From: Mesorhabditis belari
Lineage: Eukaryota > Nematoda > Chromadorea > Rhabditida > Rhabditidae
Length of the DNA: 64,000 nt
Assembly (NCBI GenBank): GCA_958450365.1
Contig: CAUEEP010000266.1
Span: forward strand, 204,001-268,000
Direction of reading: 5' to 3'
Shown here: in pieces, positions 22,601 through 31,477 of the stretch
How positions within the stretch are numbered: position 1 is the stretch's first letter
Layout: the number at the start of each line of letters is the position of its first letter
The notes under the pieces: model-generated
Told to the model about the DNA's origin: nothing
Database searches by the model: none
The model's input: only the letters and a program-made list of their open reading frames with translations
Translations under genes and position numbers: made by a program

Positions 22601-25600
22601 CTACTGTATTTATATAATAATTTATATCATATAATCATTTATATCATTACAATAACCCTTCTCTCAGACTCGTAGCCAAGATTTCGGTGTTTTTTTTTTT
22701 TTGGGAGAATCGCTAGAGCTAGAGTCCAGAAGCGCTCAATCAATTTACACCAAAAGAAGAAAATTTAGCAAAACCTTTAGGCTACATTATGGCTACAATG
22801 AAATTTTTCGAAAATGAAATCCATTCAGAAAAAAATTGCATTTTTCTGAGAGAATTTAAGGCTTTAAAGTCTTAGGCAGAGATTTTAGACCCTTAGTGGT
22901 TGTCCAGGTTATCCAGGAAACTTCTAACCATCACCAATCGATTCTACGTGTCGTTTTACATAAGATACGTGTGCTAAAAATCTGATTTAAAGCTTGTAGA
23001 GCGAGCTAGAGAAGCTTAAAGTTGAGCAGAGGTGCAAAAATCAACTTAAAGTTGAGCAAAAATCGTGAACTCAACTTTGAGCCACTCTAGCTCGCTCCAC
23101 AAGCCTTAAATCGGATTTTTAGCTGACGTGTCCTATGCAAATCGAGACGGAGAATCGATTGGCGCTTTCGATTCGATAGCGATTCAACATCAATTCTTCA
23201 ATTCCCACTCACATCGCCCATTCCCTCGACTTCCTCCTCGGACTCGTAGGCGCATTTGATCTCACCTCTAAAAAGCTTACTAATAATCTCTATCGATTTT
23301 AATATGCTTCAAAATAAACTGTATAAATCTAGAAACTCAATAACATCATTCAAACCCACTTAAAGATCAATGCTTGATCGAGGAAAATCTTCAAGCGTCG
23401 AACGCCTCGCTGTGCATGCACACGGGACTCGTTGTAGTTCTGGAAACAGTGTACATCACTCTAATAGAAGCCTCTAAACACTCTAATAGAAGCCCTTTCC
23501 TATAGGAGTGTCGCGTCGTCTAACTAGAGACGGTTCTAGAGACTAACTAGAGACACCGTTTGGAGCTATTCCACAGATTTTGGTTACTGATTCCGAATCC
23601 CCGTTCGATTTCCTAATGAGCTGGATCTTGTTTCGAGATCCCACGATGACTTAGTACTCCCTCTGGAGGAAGGTGATCAAGTATTTTGGTGTAATGGTTA
23701 GCACAGTTGCTCGGTAAGCGAAAGGTGGCGGGTTCGAGTCCCAGCGGGGCACAAGTTTCCCTTGCTTTTTGCCCTTTTTGATCTGATTTGTAACTTCTTC
23801 CCTAGTTAGCTACGCGACGATCCTATAGAGACTACGAGAGTCTACTAGAGTCTGCTAGAGTCTGCTAGAGTCTGCTAGAGTCTATTAGAGACTACTAGAG
23901 TCTGCTAGAGTCTGCTAGAGTCTGCTAGAGTCTGCTAGAGTCTACTAGAGTCTACTAGAGTCTACTAGAGTCTACTAGAGTCTACTAGAGTCTACTAGAG
24001 TCTACTAGAGTCTACTAGAGTCTACTAGAGTCTACTAGAGTCTACTAGAGTCTACTAGAGTCTACTAGAGTCTACTAGAGTCTACTAGAGTCTACTAGAG
24101 TCTACTAGAGTCTACTAGAGTCTACTAGAGTCTACTAGAGTCTGCTAGAGTCTGCTAGAGTCTATTAGAGTCTACTAGAGTCTACTAGAGTCTACTAGAG
24201 TCTGCTAGAGTCTACCAGAGTCTATTAAGGGCTTCAATTCGAGTATTTACGGTATTCAATAATTGGATATGATATAAAATCGAAAGTGTACCCAAATTCG
24301 AATCATCGCAATCGTCTCTTCTTTGCTGAATTGCAGGCGGAGATCAATTGGAGCCTAGTAAATGGATTTCTTTTAAATGCTAATCAATTTGCTAATCAAA
24401 TCAAATCAAATCAAATCAAAATCAAATTTCCTCAAAAGAATCTTTATTTAGAAACCTAATTTAATGAGTTTTCAATGAATTTTCAATGAGTTAACTCAAT
24501 TTTTGCGTCTCATTCACTGAGCTTTATGAATTCCTCATCAAATGATACCAAAAATTCGCCTAATCAACTCAAAGTCAACCGAATTTTTCAATCATTCGAT
24601 GAGAAATAAAAAAAAACAACCAAGAATTTCAGTAATTATCTAAAATAGATCTCTTTTCAAAAAGAAACAACACAAACGAATGCCCCAACCTCTTCAACAC
24701 TCGCACACCACATTTGTGCTCCATCAGTGCACCCGAAATTCTCCACCAACACACAATTCATATTGCCCAATTGAGTGCCCAAAGATGAGGTGGAAATCTA
24801 AACAATTCCAATAGAATAGTATTAAGGATTGTTTGTTTATTAACGATTGTTAACGAATGGATTGTTTGTTAACGCACAATTTATCAAAACCTTATTAGGG
24901 CAACTGTCGCTCAAACTGGAGCTACCTGGAGCTACCTGGAGCTACCTGGAGCTACCTGGAGCTACCTGGAGCTACCTGGAGCTACCTGGAGCTACCTGGA
25001 GCTACCTGGAGCTACCTGGAGCTACCTGGAGCTACCTGGAGCTACCTGGAGCTACCTGGAGCTACCTGGAGCTACCTGGAGCTACCTGGAGCTACCTGGA
25101 GCTACCTGGAGCTACCTGGAGCTACCTGGAGCTACCTGGAGCTACCTGGAGCTACCTGGAGCTACCTGGAGCTACCTGGAGCTACCTGGAGCTACCTGGA
25201 GCTACCTGCCACTATCACAATTAATTCAACACTTGCATGTGATTGTTTTCAAATATAAAACATATTTTTAGCATTAACGAGCGCTTAGAAAAAAAGCCAT
25301 AAAAGAAAAAGCCATCAAATAAAAAGCCATAAATGACTAAAAAAGTCAAAAAATGACTAAAATCGGCTTTTTTTGCCGATAAAAGATGATAAAAAGAAAT
25401 CGGTTGAATAGATTTTTCTGAAAATTTCGTTCTAAGCCTCGTTTTTTCATGCTCTTTCTTTTTTCTATTTACACGAAGATATAGGTTTCTTTTAGGCAAA
25501 GTGCTCAAATCGTGTCTGAAACCTAAAGCCTTTTTTTTCACTACCCAACTTCGTGGTGATCATAAAAAGCTAAACAGAAAAGGCCCGGCTTTTAACCAAA

Positions 25601-27924
25601 TATGCAATCCATCTCGAAAAGTTAACTTTATTTAAGTTAAAGGGGGGGTATTAATCGCGGCCGGGTGACCATAAAATTTTTTTTACGCCAACCACCTGTT
25701 TTTTTTATTTTAATATCGCTGATTTAATTATAAAAAGAATAAAAATCACCCGGCTAGAGTGATTTGATGGGTTTACAAATTTTTGGAGACTTCTTCATGA
25801 TGATTTGGATGTTTGGAACCATCCAAATCATTTGGATGGTTCTGATGATTCTGATTTTGAGAACATTATCCGTGATTTGCGTCGAATATGGGAACAAGTC
25901 ATGAATAATGGGGAACGTTTTGGATTGAAAGCTTTTCTTGTGTTCTTAATAGTTTTCTTAATAGTTATCATTCAAAAAAATCGTCATTTCATTGTTGCTA
26001 ACCTATATAAAATATCAAAATATAGCTTTATTTAAAAAAAATCGTCAATCAAATTATGGAATAGATTCTTTTTAAACAAAAATACCAAAAAAAAGTGATC
26101 AAGAATTCAATAGGTTTACCGAATTGAATCCAATACGGTTCCCATTTTGATCTAATACGGTTTCAATACGGTTCTAATATGGTTCTTTTTAGATCCAATA
26201 CGGTTTCAATACGGTTCCAATACGGTTCTTTTTAGATCCAATACGGTTTCAATACGGTTCTTTTTAGATCCAATACGGTTCCAATACGGTTCCAATATGG
26301 TTCTTTTTAGATCCAATACGGTTCCAATACGGTTCTTTTTAGATCCAATACGGTTCTAATATGGTTCTTTTTTAGATCCAATACGGTTCCAATACGGTTC
26401 TTTATAGATCCAATACGGTTCTAATATGGTTCTTTGTAGATCCAATACGGTTCTTTTTAAACCTATTCAATAGGACTTTTTTTAATGTCTAAACGCCTAG
26501 AATCGAACCCAATTAGGCAACTTTAAATTCAAAAGAGAAAAACAAATGTAAATATGTGTTTCTTTATCGATTTTCTAAATCCAACCTTATCAACTGTGGC
26601 CCTTGTTCCTTGATTCGTGAAAATCTCGACACAATTCAGCCCGATCCACATCAAATCGCCCCAATTCTCCTCCAAATGCAAACAAAGCTCTTTTCCGTTT
26701 GGAAGCACGGGGATTTCGCTGAAAATTTGAAGAAAATATAGATGTTAGAAAAGATTTTGATTTTAAGCTGATTTTAATTGAGTTAGTTTTAACGGCTAGC
26801 TCATTTTAACTGCAATTTTGTCGCTAGCCGATTTTCGGACTATATCAGAGCGCCGTTCAGAAGCACGCCGTTTAAAACCGCGCCGTTTAAAAGCACGCCG
26901 TTTAAAACCGCGCCGTTTAAAACCGCGCCGTTCAAAAGCGCGCTACCAGAAGAGGCCCAACGGCAGACCAGCAACGAGGTGGAGTACAAGAGTGGCAGCG
27001 ACGGTCAGGGAAAGGATGGCTAGAGTCACAAGAAGACTCGGGCACACCTCTTCGACAGCACCGTCCTCCCGGCACTCTGCTATGGGACAGAGACCTGAGC
27101 CACGACAAGACCACCGAACGAGAACGTCACACCGAGCTCTCGGAAAGAATCTCCTAGGGCACAATAGGAAGACGCAGCTCGACCAAGACCTAAGAAGTAC
27201 GGATATGCGCCAGCTCTCGGGACTCCGAGATCCAGTGGAAGTGGTCGAGAGAAGAAGAGTCAGATGCGTGGCCAGAAGAACAGACGATAGATGGACGATA
27301 CGGATCACAGAGTGGCTACCACGAGACCAGAAGAAGCCCATCGGAAGACCAGCAACAAGGTGGAGCACAAGAGTGGCAGCGACGGTCAGGGAAAGGATGG
27401 CTAGAGTGCAACCACCACCAGCACAAGCAAGTCGAAGACTTCGAACCAGGGACAACCAAGATAGGAAGCACTGGATGACATTAGCAAGAGATAAAGAAAT
27501 GTGGAAGCAGGTTGTGATCTGCGCAAATAGGAACACCTACCGTAAATACTGTAATAGTACCCCACCCCCATAATGACGGTGCGGAGCGTTGCGTAGTCTA
27601 GCTTTGAACGCGTTTTTCTCGACACTGGTTTATGCTAAAATGCTCGTTTGGGTATCAAAAAATAGCTGAAATTCAGGGCTATTTTTCGATACCAAAGATG
27701 CATTTTTTGAAAGTACGGGCGCTTTGAAAAAAAATGAAATACTAAAAAACTAAAAAAAACTGTACGGCGACTACGCGACTGTACGGCGGGGATGGGGTAC
27801 TATTACAGTATTGACGGTAAGTGCAAAGACAGAGGCTTCTATTTTCCACTCACAATGCAATTTCTTCTTCTATTCGACTTCCATTTTGTTGCATCAAGAG
27901 CTCTTCCGATTCACCAGATTCCAT
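16662..27924 (-). CDS. KATNIP (katanin-interacting protein, DUF4457) orthologue
   Basis: KATNIP binds katanin and microtubules and is ciliary in animals. Exons run 5' to 3' on the minus strand: 27854-27924 (start MESGESEELLMQQNGS), 26586-26718, 24690-24797, 24292-24354, 23360-23439, 23213-23267 and about 22449-22560. Later exons lie near 20548-20830, 20270-20350, 19895-20170, 19040-19140, 18840-18945, 18390-18510, 18055-18270 and 16662-16756 (stop TGA). The DUF4457 pattern recurs several times: ENWGDLMWIGLNCVEIF, MIRIW joined to NYNESRVHAQRGVRRLKIF, IELLSNWGSPDSIGLTGIEV, ISFWNYNASPELSYAGVREA, LLSTWGDEFYIGLNGIEL, and NMWLTPLLPNRCARIFFIF with IVIYNYRKTPERGVRHIS. The repeated (S)xWGDxxxIGLNGIE and WNYNxSxxxxxRG blocks identify the family. 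Some middle exons (20.8-22.4 kb) were not resolved. Almost every larger intron carries a tandem array. Confidence 0.88.
16918..17255. repeat. Palindromic element in the last KATNIP intron
   Basis: AGAAGCGCCTTGATTATTC and AAAAAGCTCAAGGAATAC-type arms at 16922-17020 are mirrored by CTCGAGCTTTTTTACGCTAG and AATCAAAGCATAATCTAGAC at 17165-17245. The centre also pairs (TTTAGACGG... with ACTAAACCTATTCGAAT). Confidence 0.75.
17318..17710 (+). mobile_element. Merlin/ISXO2-like transposon remnant with transposase zinc-ribbon fragment
   Basis: An open frame at 17446-17793 reads IDYFVTKGVIQSWICKCGES, then MKVRSKGKDLFRWVCDTCAR and DNFLQQSKLRFVTIL. A CxCGxxM...RWxCxxC zinc ribbon followed by a FxxSKL segment is the N-terminal signature of ISXO2/Merlin-type transposases; the DDE catalytic part is absent. 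TCGGGGGAGCAAATTTTG at 17342 and its complement CAAAATTTGCTCCCCCGA at 17689-17706 bracket the fragment as inverted termini. This is a deletion derivative in a KATNIP intron. The assignment rests on the motif pattern alone. Confidence 0.6.
17735..17850. repeat. About 49-bp tandem repeat, 2.3 copies
   Basis: GCTGAATATCTTTACTTTTGAAGGGAAATTGCCACC-like units repeat at 17738, 17788 and 17838 (partial), directly to the right of the Merlin-like remnant. A separate 19-bp unit AGAGATAAGGAACCAAATT repeats at 17925-17997 and recurs in ceh-17 intron 1 (40810-40910). Confidence 0.8.
18531..18796. repeat. 8-bp TAGATAAC/TAGATAGC minisatellite, KATNIP intron
   Basis: About 33 copies of an 8-bp unit alternating TAGATAAC, TAGATAGC and TAGAGAGC, in blocks that suggest repeated local duplication. 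Confidence 0.95.
19354..19432. repeat. 10-11-bp GGGAAAGTAC array, KATNIP intron
   Basis: Seven tandem copies of GGGAAAGTAC with an occasional extra G. The downstream GGTTGGTGAATTGAAAACTG (19478) is shared with the element ends at 39.5 and 40.55 kb. Confidence 0.9.
19733..19888. repeat. 23-bp GAGCCTTCTAGTGACAACTA array, KATNIP
   Basis: About seven copies of a 23-bp unit containing CTGAGCCTTCTAGTGACAAC, with small variants (ATAGTGAC, CTGTTGAC). The array ends just before the exon that encodes ISFWNYNASPELSYAGVREA (minus strand). Confidence 0.9.
20384..20490. repeat. 12-bp GATTCTACTAAG array, KATNIP intron
   Basis: About nine copies of a 12-bp unit (GATTCTACTGAG, GACTCTGCTGAG, GATTCTGCTAAG). 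The reading frame ILLRILLR across it follows from the unit length being four codons. Confidence 0.9.
21000..21112. repeat. 14-bp ACAGCCAAGCCAAG array, KATNIP intron
   Basis: Eight near-perfect copies. The array abuts a transposase remnant on its right. Confidence 0.95.
21120..21265 (-). pseudogene. Tc1-like transposase fragment
   Basis: On the minus strand this reads LKRISSSWHKKLHKYPYIQN, with frame breaks nearby. TTTTGGATGTATGGATATTT followed by GTGAAGCTTCTTGTG (21157-21198) is identical to sequence at 36923-36957 inside a larger Tc1-like transposase remnant. It is a short decayed fragment in a KATNIP intron and not a host exon. Confidence 0.55.
22006..22350. repeat. 19-bp TAAACTTTTAAAAGACCAC array, KATNIP intron
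   Basis: About 18 copies. The central dozen are nearly identical and the edges have drifted (TCAAGCTTTTAAAAGACCA). Confidence 0.95.
22905..23163. repeat. Palindromic foldback element, KATNIP intron
   Basis: CCAATCGATTCTACGTGTCG at 22936, CTAAAAATCTGATTTAAAGC and AGCGAGCTAGAG are mirrored by CTCTAGCTCGCTCCAC, CTTAAATCGGATTTTTAGC and GGAGAATCGATTGG at 23083-23162. Confidence 0.8.
23692..23763 (+). other. tRNA-like sequence, degenerate
   Basis: TGGTGTAATGGTTAGCACA is a good A-box/D-arm and GCGGGTTCGAGTCCCAGC a good B-box/T-loop, 30 bases apart as in a tRNA. The 3' acceptor GCGGGGC has no pairing partner at the 5' side, and the T-stem has only three clear pairs. It is therefore a tRNA pseudogene or tRNA-derived repeat. 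It lies in a KATNIP intron, antisense to that gene. Confidence 0.6.
23836..24228. repeat. 10-bp AGAGTCTACT satellite, about 39 copies, KATNIP intron
   Basis: An almost perfect decamer array; variants are mainly TCTGCT and TCTATT and cluster at both edges, while the middle 20 copies are identical. Each unit contains the CTAG palindrome, so it recurs every 10 bp. Confidence 0.97.
24918..25208. repeat. 10-bp GCTACCTGGA satellite, 29 copies, KATNIP intron
   Basis: A perfect array of 29 decamers with no internal variant, so it is recent or homogenised. It lies in the intron upstream (minus-strand sense) of exon 24690-24797. The open frame through it (ELPGATWSY repeated) is a consequence of the repeat. 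Confidence 0.97.
26121..26463. repeat. AATACGGTT-rich array, KATNIP intron
   Basis: Irregular repeat built from CCAATACGGTT and TTCTTTTTAGAT pieces, with higher-order units of 30-50 bp. Confidence 0.9.
26870..27539 (+). pseudogene. RTE-like non-LTR retrotransposon, 3' coding remnant
   Basis: Frames at 27040-27110 read LFDSTVLPALCYGTETWA, a motif found C-terminal to the reverse-transcriptase core of RTE-type LINEs. Downstream are QLSGLRDPVEVVERRRVRC, DDRWTIRITEWLPRDQKKP, GRPATRWS and HWMTLARDKEMWKQ, the usual end of such proteins. Frameshifts separate the blocks. A segment coding GRPATRWSTRVAATVRERMA occurs twice (about 26955-27028 and 27338-27412), an internal duplication. A 15-bp GCGCCGTTTAAAACC repeat precedes it (26845-26940). 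MITE copy B begins immediately after, so the 3' end is interrupted or lost. It lies in KATNIP intron 1. Confidence 0.75.
27540..27817. mobile_element. TA-flanked MITE copy B
   Basis: CCGTAAATACTGTAATAG at the left, CAGTATTGACGG at the right, TA on both sides. It keeps the GGTATCAAAAAATAGC hairpin and the GACGGTGCGGAG... left subterminal sequence of the family. It is inserted at the end of the RTE-like remnant, in KATNIP intron 1, 36 bases from exon 1. Confidence 0.9.
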
Positions 27925-28139
27925 TGATTTCTGATTTGATTTGATTTGATTGTTGATTGATTTCTGTAAGTTTTAAACTCATTTAACTCTTTAAACCCAA
28001 AAGAAACCAGCTTGGTGTGAGCGAAAAGCAAAAATTGAACTTTAATCATTAAAAGAGTTGTGTTTACTCTTTTTTAAATAAAAATTAGAACAAAGAGGAC
28101 AAAAAAACGAGAAAAACGAAGGAAAATCGCGAAAAGCGG

Positions 28140-28310
28140 GGGGTTTGCCAGTGGCAATGCCGCTGGCAAGTGCCGACTCGCTTGAAGTGAAGGGGCGGGG
28201 TTTGCCAGTGGCAATGCCGCTGGAAAGTGCCGACTCGCTTGAAGTGAAGGGGCGGGGTTTCAGAAAGGCTGCCGTGATCTTGCGGGGAGGTCTTATGCGT
28301 CAGTAAGTGA
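28140..28310. repeat. 57-bp repeat, 2 copies, inverted relative to 33.0-33.35 kb
   Basis: Two units with GTTTGCCAGTGGCAATGCCG and CTTGAAGTGAAGGGGCGGGG, then GATCTTGCGGGGAGGTCTTA. The same sequence, in opposite orientation and with more copies, is at 33056-33345. Confidence 0.9.
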
Positions 28311-29110
28311 TGCCGGACCCATTGTTTTATCATTTTTTTGATGTTGTTAGAAGGCAAATTTTAGGGTACAACAAAAAAAAACGAAGGAAAATCGCGAAAA
28401 GCGGCGGAAAGGCTATTGATCTGAGGGTCGCTGGTTCGACTTCCACCGGTGACAATATTTTTCAAAAATTTTTTGCTAAGATTCTGAAAATGCGTGTCTA
28501 GGGGTTATTTTTGACGCTGATCACGAAAAACATGTTTTTAGCCTAGGTTTTCCGCACGGAAAACCAACGAAACGTGAAAACAGCCATTTTTTGGGTCTGC
28601 CGCCCTTTACTAAAATAGCTGTAAAAAAATTTAGAAAAGAGATATCTCAAAACGGTTTTTACCAATCGATCCGTCTTGAATTCAGCTTTATGATGAGCTA
28701 TAAAACGTCTAAATTGGACAAATTTAAGGGGCAAATTACTCTCCCAAAAAATCGGAAAGGAGTTTTCCATCAACCCAATAGATTTGGAATGAGAGACTAA
28801 AGTCTGGAAATTTGCTGATAGATAAAAGATTCATAAAAGAAATCGCAAAGAAATGGTGACGTTTCTTAAAGTTTTCTTCTTTCGATCATCAAAAGCAATC
28901 ACTTAAGTGCGATTTATTTTCGAATTTCCGGCAGATTTGATTCTCACACAGTGGGATCATCTCTGAAATCGTCTTTAAAGAGTCTTTTTTTCTAGAGATC
29001 TTTAGAAAAGCTCTAGAAATCTTTAGAAAAGCTCTAGAGATCTTTAGAGATCTTTAGAAATCTTTAGAGAATCTCTAGAAATCTTTAGAGATCTTTAGAA
29101 AAGCTCTAGA
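28310..29110. other. No gene recognised; repeat-derived sequence
   Basis: A tRNA B-box-like GGTCGCTGGTTCGACTTCC lies at 28424-28442 without a matching A-box. At 29009-29112 a 10-19-bp TCTTTAGAGATC / GCTCTAGAAATC repeat forms a short array. The KATNIP promoter should lie at the left end of this stretch. Confidence 0.5.
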
Positions 29111-29486
29111 AATCAGAAATAAAAAAATACCGACTGGGGCTACCAGTGGTGAATTTATCGCATACACGAAATATCACAATCACAATACAACGACACACAC
29201 AATACTAGGCTATATCTTAACTTAACCCACGTCATGACAGACGGCTCCCTAACCCTAAGCTCAATGGGGAACTAAATAGCTTTTTTGGTGGTGAAGGGAA
29301 GATGACGATGAAGGAGTGGCTTGTCACTTTAAAGAACTGGGGCCACAACCACCAGACTGCCCTCCAGAAAACCTCTCAACCCGAAGGGAAAGGAAATCCG
29401 AAGGGGGTGACCATGTCGCATGTGGGGTTCGAACCCTTCCGATTAAGATAAAAGACACTTAACCAGTCAGCCACACGTGCTCCAAT
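29110..29486 (-). mobile_element. tRNA-derived SINE
   Basis: On the minus strand the head is tRNA-like (29484-29412): GTGGCTGACTGGTTAAGTGT as A-box and AAGGGTTCGAACCCC as B-box. Ends GCACGTG and CACATGC pair at six of seven positions like an acceptor stem. A body of about 300 bp follows (GGTCACCCCCTTCGGATTTC ... ATTCACCACTGGTAGCCCCA) and ends in a T-rich tail (GTCGGTATTTTTTTATT). Promoter boxes, unrelated body and simple tail are the SINE plan. No second copy was found in the window. Confidence 0.7.
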
Positions 29487-29679
29487 CTTAGAAAATTTAG
29501 AATTTGAAATCAACAAGTAAGCTATTTTTGGGAGAATTTAATGGAAATTAACTTTTAAATGTAGAGGATTTTTTTTTTGAACTTTACAATTGAGAAGTTG
29601 TTATGTTTTGTTGAAAGGAAAAGAACCCATTTAGTTGTTTTCTCGACTGGAAAATTGGGGAGGAAGGGAGAAGAGAGAG

Positions 29680-29835
29680 GAGAGGGAAATATAGGGAAAT
29701 ATAAGGAATATAGGGAAAATATAGGGAAAATATAGGGAAAATATAGAGAAAATATAGGAAAACATAAAGAAAACATAGAAAAAACATAGGAAAACATAAG
29801 GAAAACATCCAGAAAACGTAGAAAAAACAGAAAAA
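29680..29835. repeat. 10-11-bp AAACATAGGA / AATATAGGGA array
   Basis: A degenerate array that changes gradually from AATATAGGGA to AAACATAGGA units. Open frames here are repeat by-products. Confidence 0.8.
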
Positions 29836-30050
29836 ACATCGTAAAACTCCTCGAGTATTAAAGAAAAGATGAAAAATGCCTTTGTGCTCGACATTTGTAA
29901 ACCCACTCTTCCTGGTGCAATGATTTTTCAGTTTTCTCAAAGAAAAGTCTTGATTTCTTGAGCAAATGATGCAGCAAACGATGCACCAGAAAGGATGCGT
30001 TAACGAATTTGAGCACAAAATACCCACCGTAAGCGGTACCGTAGTACCCG

Positions 30051-31004
30051 AAACTAGATCGCACGCCAGCCAAAGTGTGACTTTCAACTTTGAGAGCTTG
30101 TTTTAAGAATTTATGAGCTCCTATCGGTTAGATAATGAGCACCGCTACAGGAGACCCACTCAACATTTGCTAGTTAAATTTTTGTGGGAATCGGTTATGT
30201 TTAGACTGAGCTACACCCTCGAGAGTGAGCATGAGTGCTTCTGACACACCCCGTAAACAACTGTTACTGTAACAACTCTCGGAGAACTTTATCAAGCGAT
30301 TTAGAATGTAATTATCGACGAAATCCCTTCAAATACGAGTTTTCCTAGAAAAGAAGGGGAAATTTGATAACCAAAGTAAAGTAATTGCTTGCTGAAAGTC
30401 AAGGAAGTTGAATTTTTCGGCTTTTCAGCTTTGCGGCTTTAGATGCCAAGATCTTTTAGTTCTAAATGAAGAGTTGATTGATATAAACAGATGATATACA
30501 TATCTGAACATTATTGATTAAAAATTAACAAAAACTTAGCTCCTCTCAGTCAGCATTTTTTCAAAAACCCAAAAACTAGATCGCGCGCCAGCCAAAGCGC
30601 CAGACTAACTTTAAGAGCTTGTTTTAAGAATTTCTGAGCTCCTATCGGCTAGATAATGAGCACCGCTACAGGAGACCCACTCAACATTTGCTAGTTAAAT
30701 TTTTGTGGGAATCGGTTATGTTTTGACTGAGCTACACCCTCGAGAGTGAGCATGAGTGCTTCTGACACACCCCCGTGAACAACTGTTACTGTAACAACTC
30801 TCGGAGAACTTTATCAAGCGATTTAGAATGTAATTATCGACGAGATCCCTTCAAATACAAGTTTTCCTCGAAAAGAAGGAGAAATTTGATTACGAAACTA
30901 AAGTAATTGTTTAAAGAAGTTGAGTCAAGGGAAATCAAGTCAAGGAAGTTGCTTTTCAGCTTTTCAGCTTTAGATGTCAAGATTTTTTAGTTCTAAATGA
31001 ACAA
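30051..31004. repeat. Tandem duplication, two copies of about 425 bp, period about 522 bp
   Basis: Copy 1 is 30051-30473 and copy 2 is 30573-31004. Both begin AAACTAGATCGC, contain ATGAGCACCGCTACAGGAGA and TTAAATTTTTGTGGGAATCG, then CACCCTCGAGAGTGAGCATG, and end TTTTTAGTTCTAAATGA. Differences are scattered substitutions. No open frame spans either copy. The conserved core of about 270 bp could be structured (CTCCTATCGG... with ...CTACAGGAG), but it matches no RNA class I know. Confidence 0.85.
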
Positions 31005-31477
31005 TTTAAAGACTGATCCACTAGAAAAATCCACTAGAAAAACGAAGAAAAAAAAAACAAAAGAAAAGTAAAAGAATGGAATGAAAATATGTGGAGAAAG
31101 GGTGGCTTTGACTGAGGAGAAAGGGGAAGAGGATTGCTGCCATGGAGACGCCGCTGTTTTCCTCTATTTCTTCACTCCTCTCGCCGAAAGCCATGGTGAG
31201 CTTTTCATCTCAAGGGATTGTCAAATAATTGTGTCACCGTACTGTCCAATTGATGGCGGACTTCAAAAATCAGTCTTCCGCACTCTTTTTGATAAAAATA
31301 ATACCGAACAGAAATCACAAATAGCCTACCAATTTTTTTTTTGTATTTTTACAGCTGTTAACTAAACCAATTCTTTATAGATTTAAGATCTTCAATAAAT
31401 TAAATAAATTAGCATTTAAAAAAATCAAAAGAAAAAATGATTAAATCGATTACAGCCTTACAGCCGATTACAGATTA

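Noticed and set aside
23836..24228. CRISPR-like regular array
   Set aside because: Units are contiguous 10-mers with no spacers, in a eukaryotic intron; it is a satellite array.
24847..25224. 125-aa open frame of ELPGATWSY repeats
   Set aside because: It is generated by 29 perfect copies of a decamer inside a KATNIP intron.
31081..31365. 94-aa open frame MKICGERVALTEEKG
   Set aside because: No domain, no splice sites and no neighbour supporting a gene; it may be chance in a GC-richer stretch.
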